The notes under the pieces were generated by a model. It made no database searches. It saw only the letters and a program-made list of their open reading frames with translations, and had not been told where the DNA came from. DNA of 64,000 bases from Maribacter sp. (GTDB lineage Bacteria; Bacteroidota; Bacteroidia; Flavobacteriales; Flavobacteriaceae), in NCBI GenBank assembly GCA_011050675.1, contig DRFI01000021.1:1-64000 (forward strand). The letters are read 5' to 3'. A program made the position numbers and the translations under genes. Of this stretch, positions 51,738 through 61,500 are shown piece after piece (position 1 is the first letter of the stretch; every line of letters begins with the position of its first letter).

Positions 51738-52568
51738 ATGAAGTTAAAAGAAATACCTGTATCAATTTACAATTCCGCCAAACTTTTAGCTAATTCAGCA
51801 AAAAGAATGACAACTTCAAAGAAAGAAGAAATTCCTGTAATTGTTTCTTTAACCTCAATTCCGTCTAGATTGAGTACACTTCACCTTACCATAAGAAGTA
51901 TTCTGAATCAAGAAGTACGACCAAAAAAAATTGTATTATGGTTACATCATTCCTTAAAAAGTGAAATCCCCCAAAAACTGGCAACTTTAGAATCTGATTT
52001 ATTTGAAATCATGTATTCTGATATGACCTGTTCTCACAGAAAATTAATTCATAGTCTAAAGCTTTTTCCAAATGATATTATCATTACTTGTGATGATGAT
52101 ATGATGTACAGAACCAACTGGCTTGGGTTACTGTATAAAGAACATAAACTACATCCAGATAATATAATAGCAAACCAAACAAGATATATAAGGTATACCA
52201 ATGACGGTGAATTACTATCCTATAGAAATTGGGTTGTAGATAAAGAATTAGCTTTCAATACAGCTGCCGTAATACCTATTGGCGCCGAGGGTGTTTTATA
52301 TCCGCCTAAAGCGTTATCGGTAAATGTTACCAATTCAAAACTATTTTTAGAACTAGCTCCAAAAGCAGATGATTTATGGTTTAAAGCTATGGCACTTTTG
52401 AATGGCACAAATGCTATTTTAGCAAAAAATAGGGCACAATCACCTATACCTATTATCGGTTCTCAAAAGCAATCTCTTAAAAAATCGAATATAGGAGGTG
52501 ACAAGAATAAAACACAATGGACAGCTATAAGCGAACATTTTAATATCAACTCAGACACTTTTCTTTAA
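51738..52568 (+). CDS. GT-A type glycosyltransferase-like protein
   Basis: A 276-residue soluble protein with a GT-A-like fold. VIVSLTSIPSRLSTLHLTIR at the start and KKIVLWL are followed by IIITCDDDMMYRTNWLGLLY, where the DDD is the metal-binding motif. A later acidic segment, ELAPKADDLWFKAMALLNG, is typical for the catalytic base region. I cannot assign a sugar. It is close to the preceding glycosyltransferase genes and 16 bases before the tsaC gene. Confidence 0.8.
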   Translation: MKLKEIPVSIYNSAKLLANSAKRMTTSKKEEIPVIVSLTSIPSRLSTLHLTIRSILNQEVRPKKIVLWLHHSLKSEIPQKLATLESDLFEIMYSDMTCSHRKLIHSLKLFPNDIIITCDDDMMYRTNWLGLLYKEHKLHPDNIIANQTRYIRYTNDGELLSYRNWVVDKELAFNTAAVIPIGAEGVLYPPKALSVNVTNSKLFLELAPKADDLWFKAMALLNGTNAILAKNRAQSPIPIIGSQKQSLKKSNIGGDKNKTQWTAISEHFNINSDTFL

Positions 52569-52584
52569 TTAAGCAATATCATAG

Positions 52585-53145
52585 ATGACGGAAGAAATAA
52601 ATAAATGCGTAGAAGTTCTAGAAAGCGGCGGACTTATACTCTACCCTACCGATACGGTTTGGGGCATTGGTTGTGATGCTACCAATGAAGAAGCTGTACA
52701 AAAAGTATTTCAACTTAAACAACGAGATGATAGCAAAGCTTTAATTTGTTTAGTTGCCAATGATGCAATGCTTGAAAAACATGTAGAAAAAGTACCAGAA
52801 CTTGCATACGATCTTATGGATCTAGCCACAAAACCTACTACTATTATTTACGATAAACCACGTGGTGTAGCTAAAAACCTTATTGCGCCAGACAACACGT
52901 TGGCCATAAGAGTAGCATCAGATAAGTTTTGCACCTACCTTATAGGCAAGTTTAAAAAACCCATAGTTTCTACTTCTGCCAATATTTCTGGGGTCAACAC
53001 ACCCAAATCTTTTCAAAATATTGATGAAGCTATTTTAAAAGGTGTAGACTATGTGGTAAATTTGCATCGTGAGAAACAGAATAACTCCGCCTCATCAATT
53101 ATTAGACTTTCTAATAACAATACGGTGAAGATTATTCGAGAATAA
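52585..53145 (+). CDS. tsaC: L-threonylcarbamoyladenylate synthase (Sua5/YrdC/YciO)
   Basis: A 186-residue enzyme that makes threonylcarbamoyl-AMP for the t6A37 modification of ANN-decoding tRNAs. GLILYPTDTVWGIGCDATNE, VFQLKQRDDSKALICLV, PTTIIYDKP and KKPIVSTSANISG match the YrdC domain. No C-terminal Sua5 domain, so it is the short TsaC type. Four bases before cca. It starts a run of genes (tsaC, cca, ctaA) with gaps of four and one base. Confidence 0.96.
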   Translation: MTEEINKCVEVLESGGLILYPTDTVWGIGCDATNEEAVQKVFQLKQRDDSKALICLVANDAMLEKHVEKVPELAYDLMDLATKPTTIIYDKPRGVAKNLIAPDNTLAIRVASDKFCTYLIGKFKKPIVSTSANISGVNTPKSFQNIDEAILKGVDYVVNLHREKQNNSASSIIRLSNNNTVKIIRE

Positions 53146-53149
53146 GAAC

Positions 53150-54574
53150 ATGCAAGAGAGCTATACAGACGCTTTAAACAACCCTATATTCAAAATAATT
53201 TCAGAAGCCGCAGAAGAACTTTCTGTAGATTGCTATGTTATTGGTGGTTTTGTAAGAGATTATTTTTTACAAAGATCAATACCAAAAGACATAGATGTAG
53301 TTGCTATTGGCAGTGGTATTGCACTTGCCGAAAAAGTAGCGTCAAAATTAAAGGGGAAACCACAAGTTTCCGTTTTTAAGAATTTTGGCACCGCCATGAT
53401 TAAAAGTGACGGTATTGAATTAGAATTTGTTGGAGCTCGTAAAGAAAGTTATAACCGAGATAGTCGTAAGCCCATTGTTGAAGATGGCACGCTAGAAGAC
53501 GATCAAAAAAGAAGAGATTTCACCATTAATGCATTAGCACTATCGCTAAACAAAGTTAATTATGGTGAGCTACTTGATCCATTTAACGGTATTAAAGATT
53601 TAGAAAGCAAAATCATTAAAACACCTTTAGAACCGGGCATTACATATTCAGATGACCCTTTGCGCATGATGCGGGCCATTCGTTTTGCAACACAATTAGA
53701 TTTTCAAATTGCACTACCCTCTTTACAAGCTATTACGGAGAACAAAGACCGTTTAAAAATTGTTTCTAATGAGCGAATTTTAGATGAGCTACATAAAATT
53801 ATGCTGTGTAAAAAACCTTCATTAGGGTTTTCGTTACTTCATAAAACAGAACTTCTAGAATTAATTTTACCAGAATTAACCGCCTTGCAAGGAATTGAAG
53901 AAATTGAGGGTCAAAAGCATAAAGACAATTTTTGGCACACTTTAGAGGTAGTTGATAATATTTCTGAAGCTACAGAAGACCTTTGGTTACGTTGGGCTGC
54001 ACTTCTACATGACATTGGAAAAGCTCCTACTAAAAGATTCCATAAAAAAATTGGTTGGACATTTCATGGTCATGAATTTGTTGGATCAAAAATGGTGCTG
54101 AAATTATTCAAACGCCTTCGCATGCCTTTGAACGATAAAATGAAATTCGTTCAAAAATTAGTATTAATGAGTTCTCGACCAATTGTACTTTCTGAAGATT
54201 TTGTAACGGATTCTGCCGTTCGTAGGTTGATTTTTGATGCAGGTGATAATGTAGAGGACCTAATGACTTTGTGCGAAGCAGATATTACCACTAAGAATCC
54301 GAAAAAGCAACGCAAGTACCATCAGAATTTTAAGGTTGTTCGCCAAAAAATTGAAGAAGTAGAAGCTCGTGATAATGTAAGAAACTTTCAGCCACCTATT
54401 AGCGGCGAAGAAATTATGGAAGCTTTTTCATTGAAACCATCAAAAGAAATAGGAATTATAAAAGAAGCCATTAAAGAGGCAATTTTAGAAGGAGAAATTC
54501 CGAATGAATACAAAGCGGCACAAGATTTTATGTATCTTAAGGGTGCTCAATTAGGTTTACAGGTTACAAAATAG
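53150..54574 (+). CDS. cca: CCA tRNA nucleotidyltransferase with HD domain
   Basis: A 474-residue enzyme that adds or repairs the 3' CCA end of tRNAs. The class II nucleotidyltransferase head shows YVIGGFVRDYFLQ and the catalytic DxD in PKDIDVVAIG, with RRDFTINALAL and DDPLRMMRAIRFATQL. After the neck, an HD domain is visible in ALLHDIGKAPTKRF (about residue 288). The C-terminal part is helical and tRNA-binding. Between tsaC and ctaA with gaps of four and one bases, so co-transcribed. Confidence 0.96.
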   Translation: MQESYTDALNNPIFKIISEAAEELSVDCYVIGGFVRDYFLQRSIPKDIDVVAIGSGIALAEKVASKLKGKPQVSVFKNFGTAMIKSDGIELEFVGARKESYNRDSRKPIVEDGTLEDDQKRRDFTINALALSLNKVNYGELLDPFNGIKDLESKIIKTPLEPGITYSDDPLRMMRAIRFATQLDFQIALPSLQAITENKDRLKIVSNERILDELHKIMLCKKPSLGFSLLHKTELLELILPELTALQGIEEIEGQKHKDNFWHTLEVVDNISEATEDLWLRWAALLHDIGKAPTKRFHKKIGWTFHGHEFVGSKMVLKLFKRLRMPLNDKMKFVQKLVLMSSRPIVLSEDFVTDSAVRRLIFDAGDNVEDLMTLCEADITTKNPKKQRKYHQNFKVVRQKIEEVEARDNVRNFQPPISGEEIMEAFSLKPSKEIGIIKEAIKEAILEGEIPNEYKAAQDFMYLKGAQLGLQVTK

Positions 54575-54575
54575 A

Positions 54576-55610
54576 ATGGATATTACATTTAGAAAAATTG
54601 CCAAAATATCTTTGGTACTAGTTTATTTAGTGATTGTTGCCGGCGCTGTAGTTAGAATGACAGGAAGCGGCATGGGTTGCCCAGATTGGCCAAAATGTTT
54701 TGGATACTACATACCCCCAACTGAAATTACCGAAATAGAATGGCAACCAGATAGATTGTTTGAAAAAGGTCAAGTCATTATTTGGCGAGAAACATTACAG
54801 GTCTCTAAAGAAAATTTCACTACTACCAATTCGTTCAATTCTGAAAACTGGGAACTATATACTAAACATGACTATGCCGAATTTAACCCTTGGCATACCT
54901 GGATAGAATATATAAATAGACTTTGTGGCGCATTAGCTGGTCTAGCTACATTGATATTAGCGGTTATGTCCATTAAGTTTTGGAAAAAGAAGAAACCTAT
55001 AACAATTCTATCTTGGTTAGTTGTAGTGGGCATGGTTTTTCAAGCATGGCTAGGAGCAACAGTAGTATACTCGGTTTTAGAACCCGCAAAAATTACCGTT
55101 CATATGCTAATGGCATTGGTAATTGTTGCCATATTACTGTATATAATATACCTCGCCAATACAGAGAATAAGCGCATTAGATATGACAAATTGGTATTGA
55201 ACCTAAGTATCATAGCTCTACTTCTTACTCTAGTTCAGATAACCATGGGTACTCAAGTTCGTCAATTTGTAGATGAGCAAATAGACATTTTCGGGTATGC
55301 TGCAAGAGGTAGTTGGTTAAAAAGTCCAGAACTACTATTTTATATTCATAGATCATTTTCTATACTAGTAATTGCCGTAAATGCTTTCTTAGCATATAGA
55401 ATTACAAAATTAGACTTAGGTCATTTTAAAATTTATTGGGTCTTGTTTTTACTAGTGGTTGAAGTATTTACAGGTATCGCAATGAATTATTTAGATTTCC
55501 CTTTTGCTAGTCAGCCATTACACCTAGTGTTAGCTTCTATTTTATTCGGTGTTCAATTCTACATACTTTTAGATGCATTAATGCCTAGAAAAAACTTGAA
55601 AACTTCGTAA
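54576..55610 (+). CDS. ctaA: Heme A synthase (COX15/CtaA)
   Basis: A 344-residue integral membrane oxidase that oxidises the C8 methyl of heme O to a formyl group, giving heme A for cytochrome aa3-type oxidases. About eight helices in two four-helix bundles. VVAGAVVRMTGSGMGCPDWP carries a conserved Cys; HTWIEYINRLCGALAG, TVHMLMALVIV and YIHRSFSILVI provide heme-ligand His residues, and QPLHLVLASILFGVQF the last. It has a long extracytoplasmic loop with a Trp-rich segment (about 48-100). Co-transcribed with cca. Confidence 0.96.
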   Translation: MDITFRKIAKISLVLVYLVIVAGAVVRMTGSGMGCPDWPKCFGYYIPPTEITEIEWQPDRLFEKGQVIIWRETLQVSKENFTTTNSFNSENWELYTKHDYAEFNPWHTWIEYINRLCGALAGLATLILAVMSIKFWKKKKPITILSWLVVVGMVFQAWLGATVVYSVLEPAKITVHMLMALVIVAILLYIIYLANTENKRIRYDKLVLNLSIIALLLTLVQITMGTQVRQFVDEQIDIFGYAARGSWLKSPELLFYIHRSFSILVIAVNAFLAYRITKLDLGHFKIYWVLFLLVVEVFTGIAMNYLDFPFASQPLHLVLASILFGVQFYILLDALMPRKNLKTS

Positions 55611-55615
55611 CTTTG
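55608..55615 (+). promoter_or_regulatory. -7 promoter element for the pRiA4b-like gene
   Basis: TAACTTTG matches TAnnTTTG, overlapping the ctaA stop and 21 bases before the ATG at 55637. Confidence 0.45.
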
Positions 55616-55636
55616 CCGTCCCACAAAAAATAAGGT

Positions 55637-56134
55637 ATGATTTATAAAATTCGTGTAATTCTAGACGCTGAAGAGGATATTTTCAGAGATTTAGAGATTG
55701 AATCCCATAATTCATTAGAAGAATTTCATAATGCCATCACTCAGGCATTTGGCTTTCTAGGTAATGAAATGGCTTCTTTTTACACTTGTGATGAAGAATG
55801 GAAGCAAGACGAAGAAATTGCGCTTTTTGATATGAGCGAATCTGGATCAGATGTACGGTTAATGAACGAAACCTTTTTAGAGGACATCATGACCGAAAAC
55901 AACCCAAAACTGATATACGTTTATGACTTTATGAATATGTGGACGTTTTTTGTTGAGCTTGCAGATATTCAAGAAAACGAAGATGGTCATTCTTACCCTA
56001 ATGTACTTTTTACATTTGGTGAATTACCTGAAACTCCGCCAGAAAAAAACTTTGAGGCAGAGAACAGTGCCTTCGATTTTGATGATACTTTTGAAAATTA
56101 TGATGATTTAGATTTCGATGAAAATTGGAATTAA
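55637..56134 (+). CDS. pRiA4b ORF-3-like family protein
   Basis: A 165-residue acidic cytoplasmic protein of the plasmid pRiA4b ORF-3-like family. IYKIRVILDAEEDIFRDLEI at the start, the HNAITQAFGF helix, FYTCDEEW and LIYVYDFMNMWTFFVELADI are the family features. The C-terminal 30 residues are almost all Asp, Glu, Phe and Asn. Function unknown despite broad distribution. There is no sign of plasmid or transposon sequence around it, so the family name should not be read as mobility. Confidence 0.85.
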   Translation: MIYKIRVILDAEEDIFRDLEIESHNSLEEFHNAITQAFGFLGNEMASFYTCDEEWKQDEEIALFDMSESGSDVRLMNETFLEDIMTENNPKLIYVYDFMNMWTFFVELADIQENEDGHSYPNVLFTFGELPETPPEKNFEAENSAFDFDDTFENYDDLDFDENWN

Positions 56135-56189
56135 ATTTCGCAAAGTATATTTTATTACCCTTGCTAACCACTAAAAATAAGAACTTTTT

Positions 56190-57248
56190 ATGATCAACTT
56201 ATATGCTACCCAAATTGAAAGTATTTCTATACATAGAGTTGGTAACAAAAATAAGAACGAAGGTGTTTTTCTATCAGAAGAACCTTTTAGACTTAACGAT
56301 GAAACTACGGGTTTATTAAAAGAATATTTTTTTAAACCTTTTAGAGAAAAAGAAGAAAACTACTATAAACTAGACAACGACGTTGATGTTGAATTCAACG
56401 AATTACATAAAATCGTTAGCCAAGTTTTTGAAGATACTTCAACCGCCCATATAAACTCTAAAAAAATAGCTTCTTTATTATTTGAACAATCTAACCACCC
56501 ACATATTAAAAGTGGAGAGGTTTACATAGCCCTTCTTTCAGGGTTACTTTTAGATAATAAAAAGGTAGATGCCATTGGTATTTTCAAAAGCGAGTTAAAA
56601 CACGATTTTATCCAGTTCGAAGAAAAAAACAGCAATTTAGATATTGTTATTCAGCAAGGTATTAACATTAATAAGCTTGATAAAGGCTGTTTAATCTTCA
56701 ATGTAGACAAGGAAGAAGGTTATAAGGTACTTTCTGTAGATAGTAACAAATATGATACTAAGTATTGGTTAGAGAACTTTTTGGGTGTTAATCCACTTTC
56801 AGATGATAATTTTAAGACTAAAAACTATTTAAAGTTTTGTCAAAATTTTGCAAAGGATGTTGTTTTACCTGCAGAAGACAAGCAACAAGAGGTTTTATTC
56901 ATGAACCGTGCGGTTAACCATTTTGCAAAAAATGATTCATTTGAAGAGTCTACTTTTTTGAACGAAGTAATGGAAAACCCTGAATTGATACCTGAATTTA
57001 AACATTACAAAACCGAGAAAGGTCCTAAATACAGTATTGAAGATGTATCTAATTTTGACATTGCCAATAAAGCAGTTTCAGATGCTCGTAAAAAAATTAA
57101 AAACGTTATTAATTTGGATACCAATATTCAGATTAAAATGGACTTCATTAATCCAGAATCTGCAGAGAAATATGTAGAAAAAGGATGGGATGAAGAAAAG
57201 CAAATGTATTACTACTTAGTGTACTTCAACAAAGAGCAAAAGAGCTAG
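56190..57248 (+). CDS. Nucleoid-associated protein (NdpA family)
   Basis: A 352-residue protein of the 37-kDa nucleoid-associated NdpA/YejK family. Family-like segments are IESISIHRVGNKNKNEG at the start, FLSEEPFRLNDETTG, the long middle domain with LVIQQGINI-like strands and EEGYKVLSVDSN, and KYWLENFLGVNP followed by FCQNFAKDVVLP. NdpA proteins bind DNA, but their role is poorly known. Single gene ended by a strong terminator. Confidence 0.88.
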   Translation: MINLYATQIESISIHRVGNKNKNEGVFLSEEPFRLNDETTGLLKEYFFKPFREKEENYYKLDNDVDVEFNELHKIVSQVFEDTSTAHINSKKIASLLFEQSNHPHIKSGEVYIALLSGLLLDNKKVDAIGIFKSELKHDFIQFEEKNSNLDIVIQQGININKLDKGCLIFNVDKEEGYKVLSVDSNKYDTKYWLENFLGVNPLSDDNFKTKNYLKFCQNFAKDVVLPAEDKQQEVLFMNRAVNHFAKNDSFEESTFLNEVMENPELIPEFKHYKTEKGPKYSIEDVSNFDIANKAVSDARKKIKNVINLDTNIQIKMDFINPESAEKYVEKGWDEEKQMYYYLVYFNKEQKS

Positions 57249-57281
57249 TATCATTGACCTGAAGAGTCGTTATACATTCTA

Positions 57282-57319
57282 AAAAGCCCCTTATTTCTTA
57301 AGAAATAAGGGGCTTTTTA
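57282..57319. terminator. Strong bidirectional terminator
   Basis: AAAAGCCCCTTATTTCTT (57282-57299) and its exact reverse complement (57300-57317) form an 18-bp perfect stem with A and T runs on both sides. It separates the convergent NdpA-like gene and the unknown gene that ends at 57344. Confidence 0.95.
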
Positions 57320-57343
57320 ATTATTACAATACTATAAAATTCT

Positions 57344-58432
57344 CTAATTATTAATTTTAATATTATGTTCAATAATCTGTTTTACACTAACATCTTCATA
57401 GTTTCGGCGTACAAAATTAAGGGCTAAATCTAGCACCTCTCCCATTGTTTTACAGTTCTGAAAATCCTTATCCATAGTAAGACCTTCAATCTGCTCTCTT
57501 AACATTGCTATATTTTCTGGTGTAGAGATTTCATCAGTTTTACAGATAGCCCGTAATTTTTTAATTCTATTTCCAGAACTTAAAATACGCTTAGCTACCA
57601 TAGAGCGTTCCTCTAACTTATATTGATCAACAGAATCATGCGTTAATTTATTTCGCACCAACTCAACCATTTGAAAATTTTCCTTGAAAAATTGTGGTCT
57701 ATATACTTTCAATTTACCTTCAAAGCATTGCTGATCAAAATCTATGGCTCGTATTTTATATACTACATGGTCAAAATCATGCGTAGGCACAATCACATAG
57801 TTATAGGAGCGCATATCTCCCAATAATCGAATCATGCAACGTTCGTTGAATTTTACAAATTCCTTTGCCAACTGTGCTTTTTCTCGTGGAGTACATTTTG
57901 GCAAATTGTGTTTTATAAATTCATCACCTGGTATACCAGCAATATGCTCTTCAATTAGCGTGTCTTTATATACCAAAAAGTTTAGGTTATATGGAGACAG
58001 CATATGCTCTAATTCTAGTCCATAAATACGAGATGCATCCGTCTTTTTGATATAGAAATATGTGAAGTTGTCATTTAAAATATTACGGATTTTTATACGA
58101 AAAGGTTTAGAGTTTCCGAAGGTGCAAAAATCCACTGCATCTACATTAAGGTATTGGTGAATATTATTGCTACCATCTGAATGTAAAATTGAATATACTT
58201 TCTTTAAACTATCATCGATTTCTTTTCTATCGAATTCAGAATAATAGGCACGTATCCAAAGGGTGTCTTCATCATTTTTATCATATACAACTACTGACCC
58301 TGAAAATCGAAGCAAATCGTCATAAAATATAGGAATTTCAATCTTTCGGCTATAATGTTTTAAATAGCCATCTAAAGCCTCACTTACAGGATAAGCTGGC
58401 TTCTTTTTAGACATTAATCTTTCTTCTGACAT
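57344..58432 (-). CDS. Conserved protein of unknown function with kinase-like residues
   Basis: A 362-residue soluble protein. I cannot name the family. An N-terminal mixed region (about 25-150) contains FSGSVVVYDKNDEDTLWIRA. In the middle NLNFLVYKDTLIEEHIAGIPG is followed by RCMIRLLGDMRSYNYVIVP and YKIRAIDFDQQ. The last two resemble the GD-x4-N catalytic loop and the D-F-D metal-binding motif of atypical kinases. This is only a pattern match. The C-terminal 110 residues are helical and basic. Single gene, divergent from the giant adhesin gene. Length and codon use argue for a real gene. Confidence 0.82.
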   Translation of the reverse strand: MSEERLMSKKKPAYPVSEALDGYLKHYSRKIEIPIFYDDLLRFSGSVVVYDKNDEDTLWIRAYYSEFDRKEIDDSLKKVYSILHSDGSNNIHQYLNVDAVDFCTFGNSKPFRIKIRNILNDNFTYFYIKKTDASRIYGLELEHMLSPYNLNFLVYKDTLIEEHIAGIPGDEFIKHNLPKCTPREKAQLAKEFVKFNERCMIRLLGDMRSYNYVIVPTHDFDHVVYKIRAIDFDQQCFEGKLKVYRPQFFKENFQMVELVRNKLTHDSVDQYKLEERSMVAKRILSSGNRIKKLRAICKTDEISTPENIAMLREQIEGLTMDKDFQNCKTMGEVLDLALNFVRRNYEDVSVKQIIEHNIKINN

Positions 58433-58595
58433 GCTTCAAATTTACTTACAAAATAATCAATTCAAACTAATAATTGAACCGTAGTATATAGAATTAACAC
58501 GTACACCAACATAATATGGCGTGTATACAACATTTTTTTATCTAAGAACTCAAACCTCGTTTTATTTGCTCTCCATACTACATGAAACCAAACCA

Positions 58596-61500
58596 ATGAT
58601 TACGCATACTAAATCCAACATTAAATTCCTTCTATTTTTATTAATTGCATTCAACTCGTTTTTAGGGTTTGCGCAATTAAGTGACCTTCATTATTTACCA
58701 CCAATGAAGCAAGGTCAAAACAACGCGGGTATTCAGAACCAAGCTATTCACCTTTCTACTCCAGAAACTACTTCTTTTGATGTTTACGTGTACAGAGGTA
58801 CATCGAATACAATCGTAAGAACAATCAACATAAACAATCTTAATCCTGGTGTTTGGACTTTAGGTAATGGTGATAACAACATTACTCTTGTAGATAACAA
58901 TAACACCGGTAAAGTACTTACCAATAGCGGTTTACGGTTTATTTCTGCAGGTGGACAAAAATTTTACGTCAATTACAGAGGTAAATCTGGATCACAAGCT
59001 GCATCGCTAACAGCTAAGGGTAGACAAGCTATGGGTACTAATTTTAAATGGGGCGGTGTTCCAAATAAAGGAAGTCACTCATCAAAATCTAACACCCTTG
59101 GTATTATGGCGACCGAAAACAATACCACGGTGGTATTATCTGGTTATGATCCCGGTTGCGAGTTTAGAGTTGCAGGAAATAGAGCTGGCATTACTGCCAA
59201 TTCACATACTATAACATTAGACGCTAATGAATCATTTGTATATGAAACTTATATTGGCACATCACCTACCCAAGCTCATGAAGATGGTTGGATCGGGGCT
59301 TCAATAGTTTCAACTAAGGATATTGTAATAAGTAACGGTTCCATCAACTTTGGTAGTGAAGATGGTCAAAGCCATAGAGATGCCGGTATAGATCAACCAG
59401 TACCTATTAATAAGCTAGGTAAAGACTATGTATTTATAAGAGGTAACGGTAACACTAACGGACTTACAGAATTCCCGTTGGTAATCGCCACTGCCGATAA
59501 CACACAAATATTCGTAAACGGTAGTACTACTGCAATTGCTACAATAGACAATGGCGAATATTTTAAAATACCAAGTTCTAACTATTCGAACAATTCAGCA
59601 GGTGCGAATATGTTCGTTCAAACCTCTAAAGATGTATATGCTTATCAATCTATCGCAGGGTCAAGTTCATTATATACACAGGGTTTAAACTTTGTTGCAC
59701 CAGTAAACTGTTTGTTACCAGATGTAATGGACAACATACCAGATATTCGTAACATTGCCGGTAGTACTGTAACTGGTGGACTTACAATTATTGCTTCTGT
59801 AAACACAACTGATGCTAACGTTAAGGTATATGAAGATGGAGTTGAAATCGCAAAACCTGCTTCTGACACAGTTGCCGGATCAGCCGATTGGAAAACATTT
59901 TACATACCTAATTTAGATGGAGATATTAGTGTAACCTCAACCGGACCAATGGCTATTGGTTTTTTCGGATTTAACGGTGCACAAGGTGTTGCAGGTTATT
60001 TTTCAGGATTTGACACCGTACCAGAAGTAGTCTTAAAAATTAACGGAGGTACCGAAGGGGAATGCTTTTCGGGCTCAAGTATTTTTGAAGCTTCCGATGA
60101 TAACTTCGATGCTTATCAATGGTATTTTGATGGTGTAGCCATTCCTGGAGCCAATGCTTTCGACTATGCCGCTACTATTGCCGGTGATTATTATGTAAGA
60201 GGAACAAAAGGGCCATGTACCTACGATTCGCAAACCATAAAAATTTTCTATTGTGAACCAGATGTTCAAATTAAAAAAACCGTTGACAAACCTGAAATAA
60301 CCGAAGGTGAAACTGCGACTTTTACCATTAGAGCAGAGAATTTATACTTTAACGATATAACCAATTTACAGATTACGGATAACATTCCTGAAGGACTAAC
60401 ATTAGTACAAGCAACAACAATAACAGGAACTTTTAATGGTAGTGTTTGGAATATTGGTACGCTAGCTCCTGGTGAAGTAGCCTTTTTAACTTTAGAAGTA
60501 ACTGCAGACGAAATAGACATCTTGCCTTTACTCAACCTCGTCAATATAGCTACCAATACTCAAAACCAAACGGACGCCAATATTACAAGAGATGAGCCCT
60601 CGGCCAGAATTATAGTGCATAACGATTTTGATAATGACGGCGTTGTGGATAGCGTTGATTTAGATGATGATAATGATGGTATTTATGATTCCGTTGAACA
60701 AATGTGTATCATTTCTAGTGATGTAAATTTCACTTCACCATCAAGCACTGCACAAGGTGGTACTGCCGTAACAGAAATTTTCTCCAATTTCTCTGGTTTT
60801 TGGAGAAGTTCTACAACTTCAAGAAATCCAGTATTGCCAAACTTATCACATGAATTATTGGCATTCACCTCCGGAGGTACAACTTTTACTACCGGGGTTG
60901 CAGATGATAATCTTTATGACTCCAACGGGAATGGTTTATCAGACGGCATAGACTCCAATAATGATGGAATTATAGATATTTCAGCCACAGAATCTAGCTG
61001 GATGGCATTGACCCCTTCAAATAATATTTATAGCGAAGCAACATTTGAAGCTAATTTAAATGATGGGAATAATGATAATTCTCTGGGATTGACCATTATT
61101 AACGACCCTACCACAGACCCATTAAATCCGTTATTGACCCACGGACAAAATGGATTGGACCTTGGTTCTGGTATTGTTAATATTGGTGATACATGGACTT
61201 ATGAAATAGATCCTATAGTAGCAACTAACGTTGGCGATGGCATACCAGATATTTTATTAACCCAAGTTGCAGACCCAAGTGGTGTTGGTCACGTTGTAAG
61301 TCTTTATGATGCTACAGGTGCTCCTCTTGGAAATGCTGTACGAGTACAGGCTTATAGTGGTGGAGCACTTGCCGATGTTGTTGGCTCTTACAGATTAGAT
61401 ATTTACAAAGCAAACGGAAGCATTTTCTATAACAATACAACTAGAGATTACCGTTTGGCTACAGTAGAATTATCAGAATTTGGTATACCCGCCGCTAATT

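Noticed and set aside
55637-56134. Mobile-element origin suggested by the pRiA4b family name
   Set aside because: Flanking genes are core chromosomal, there are no repeats or transposase, and the family is common in chromosomes.
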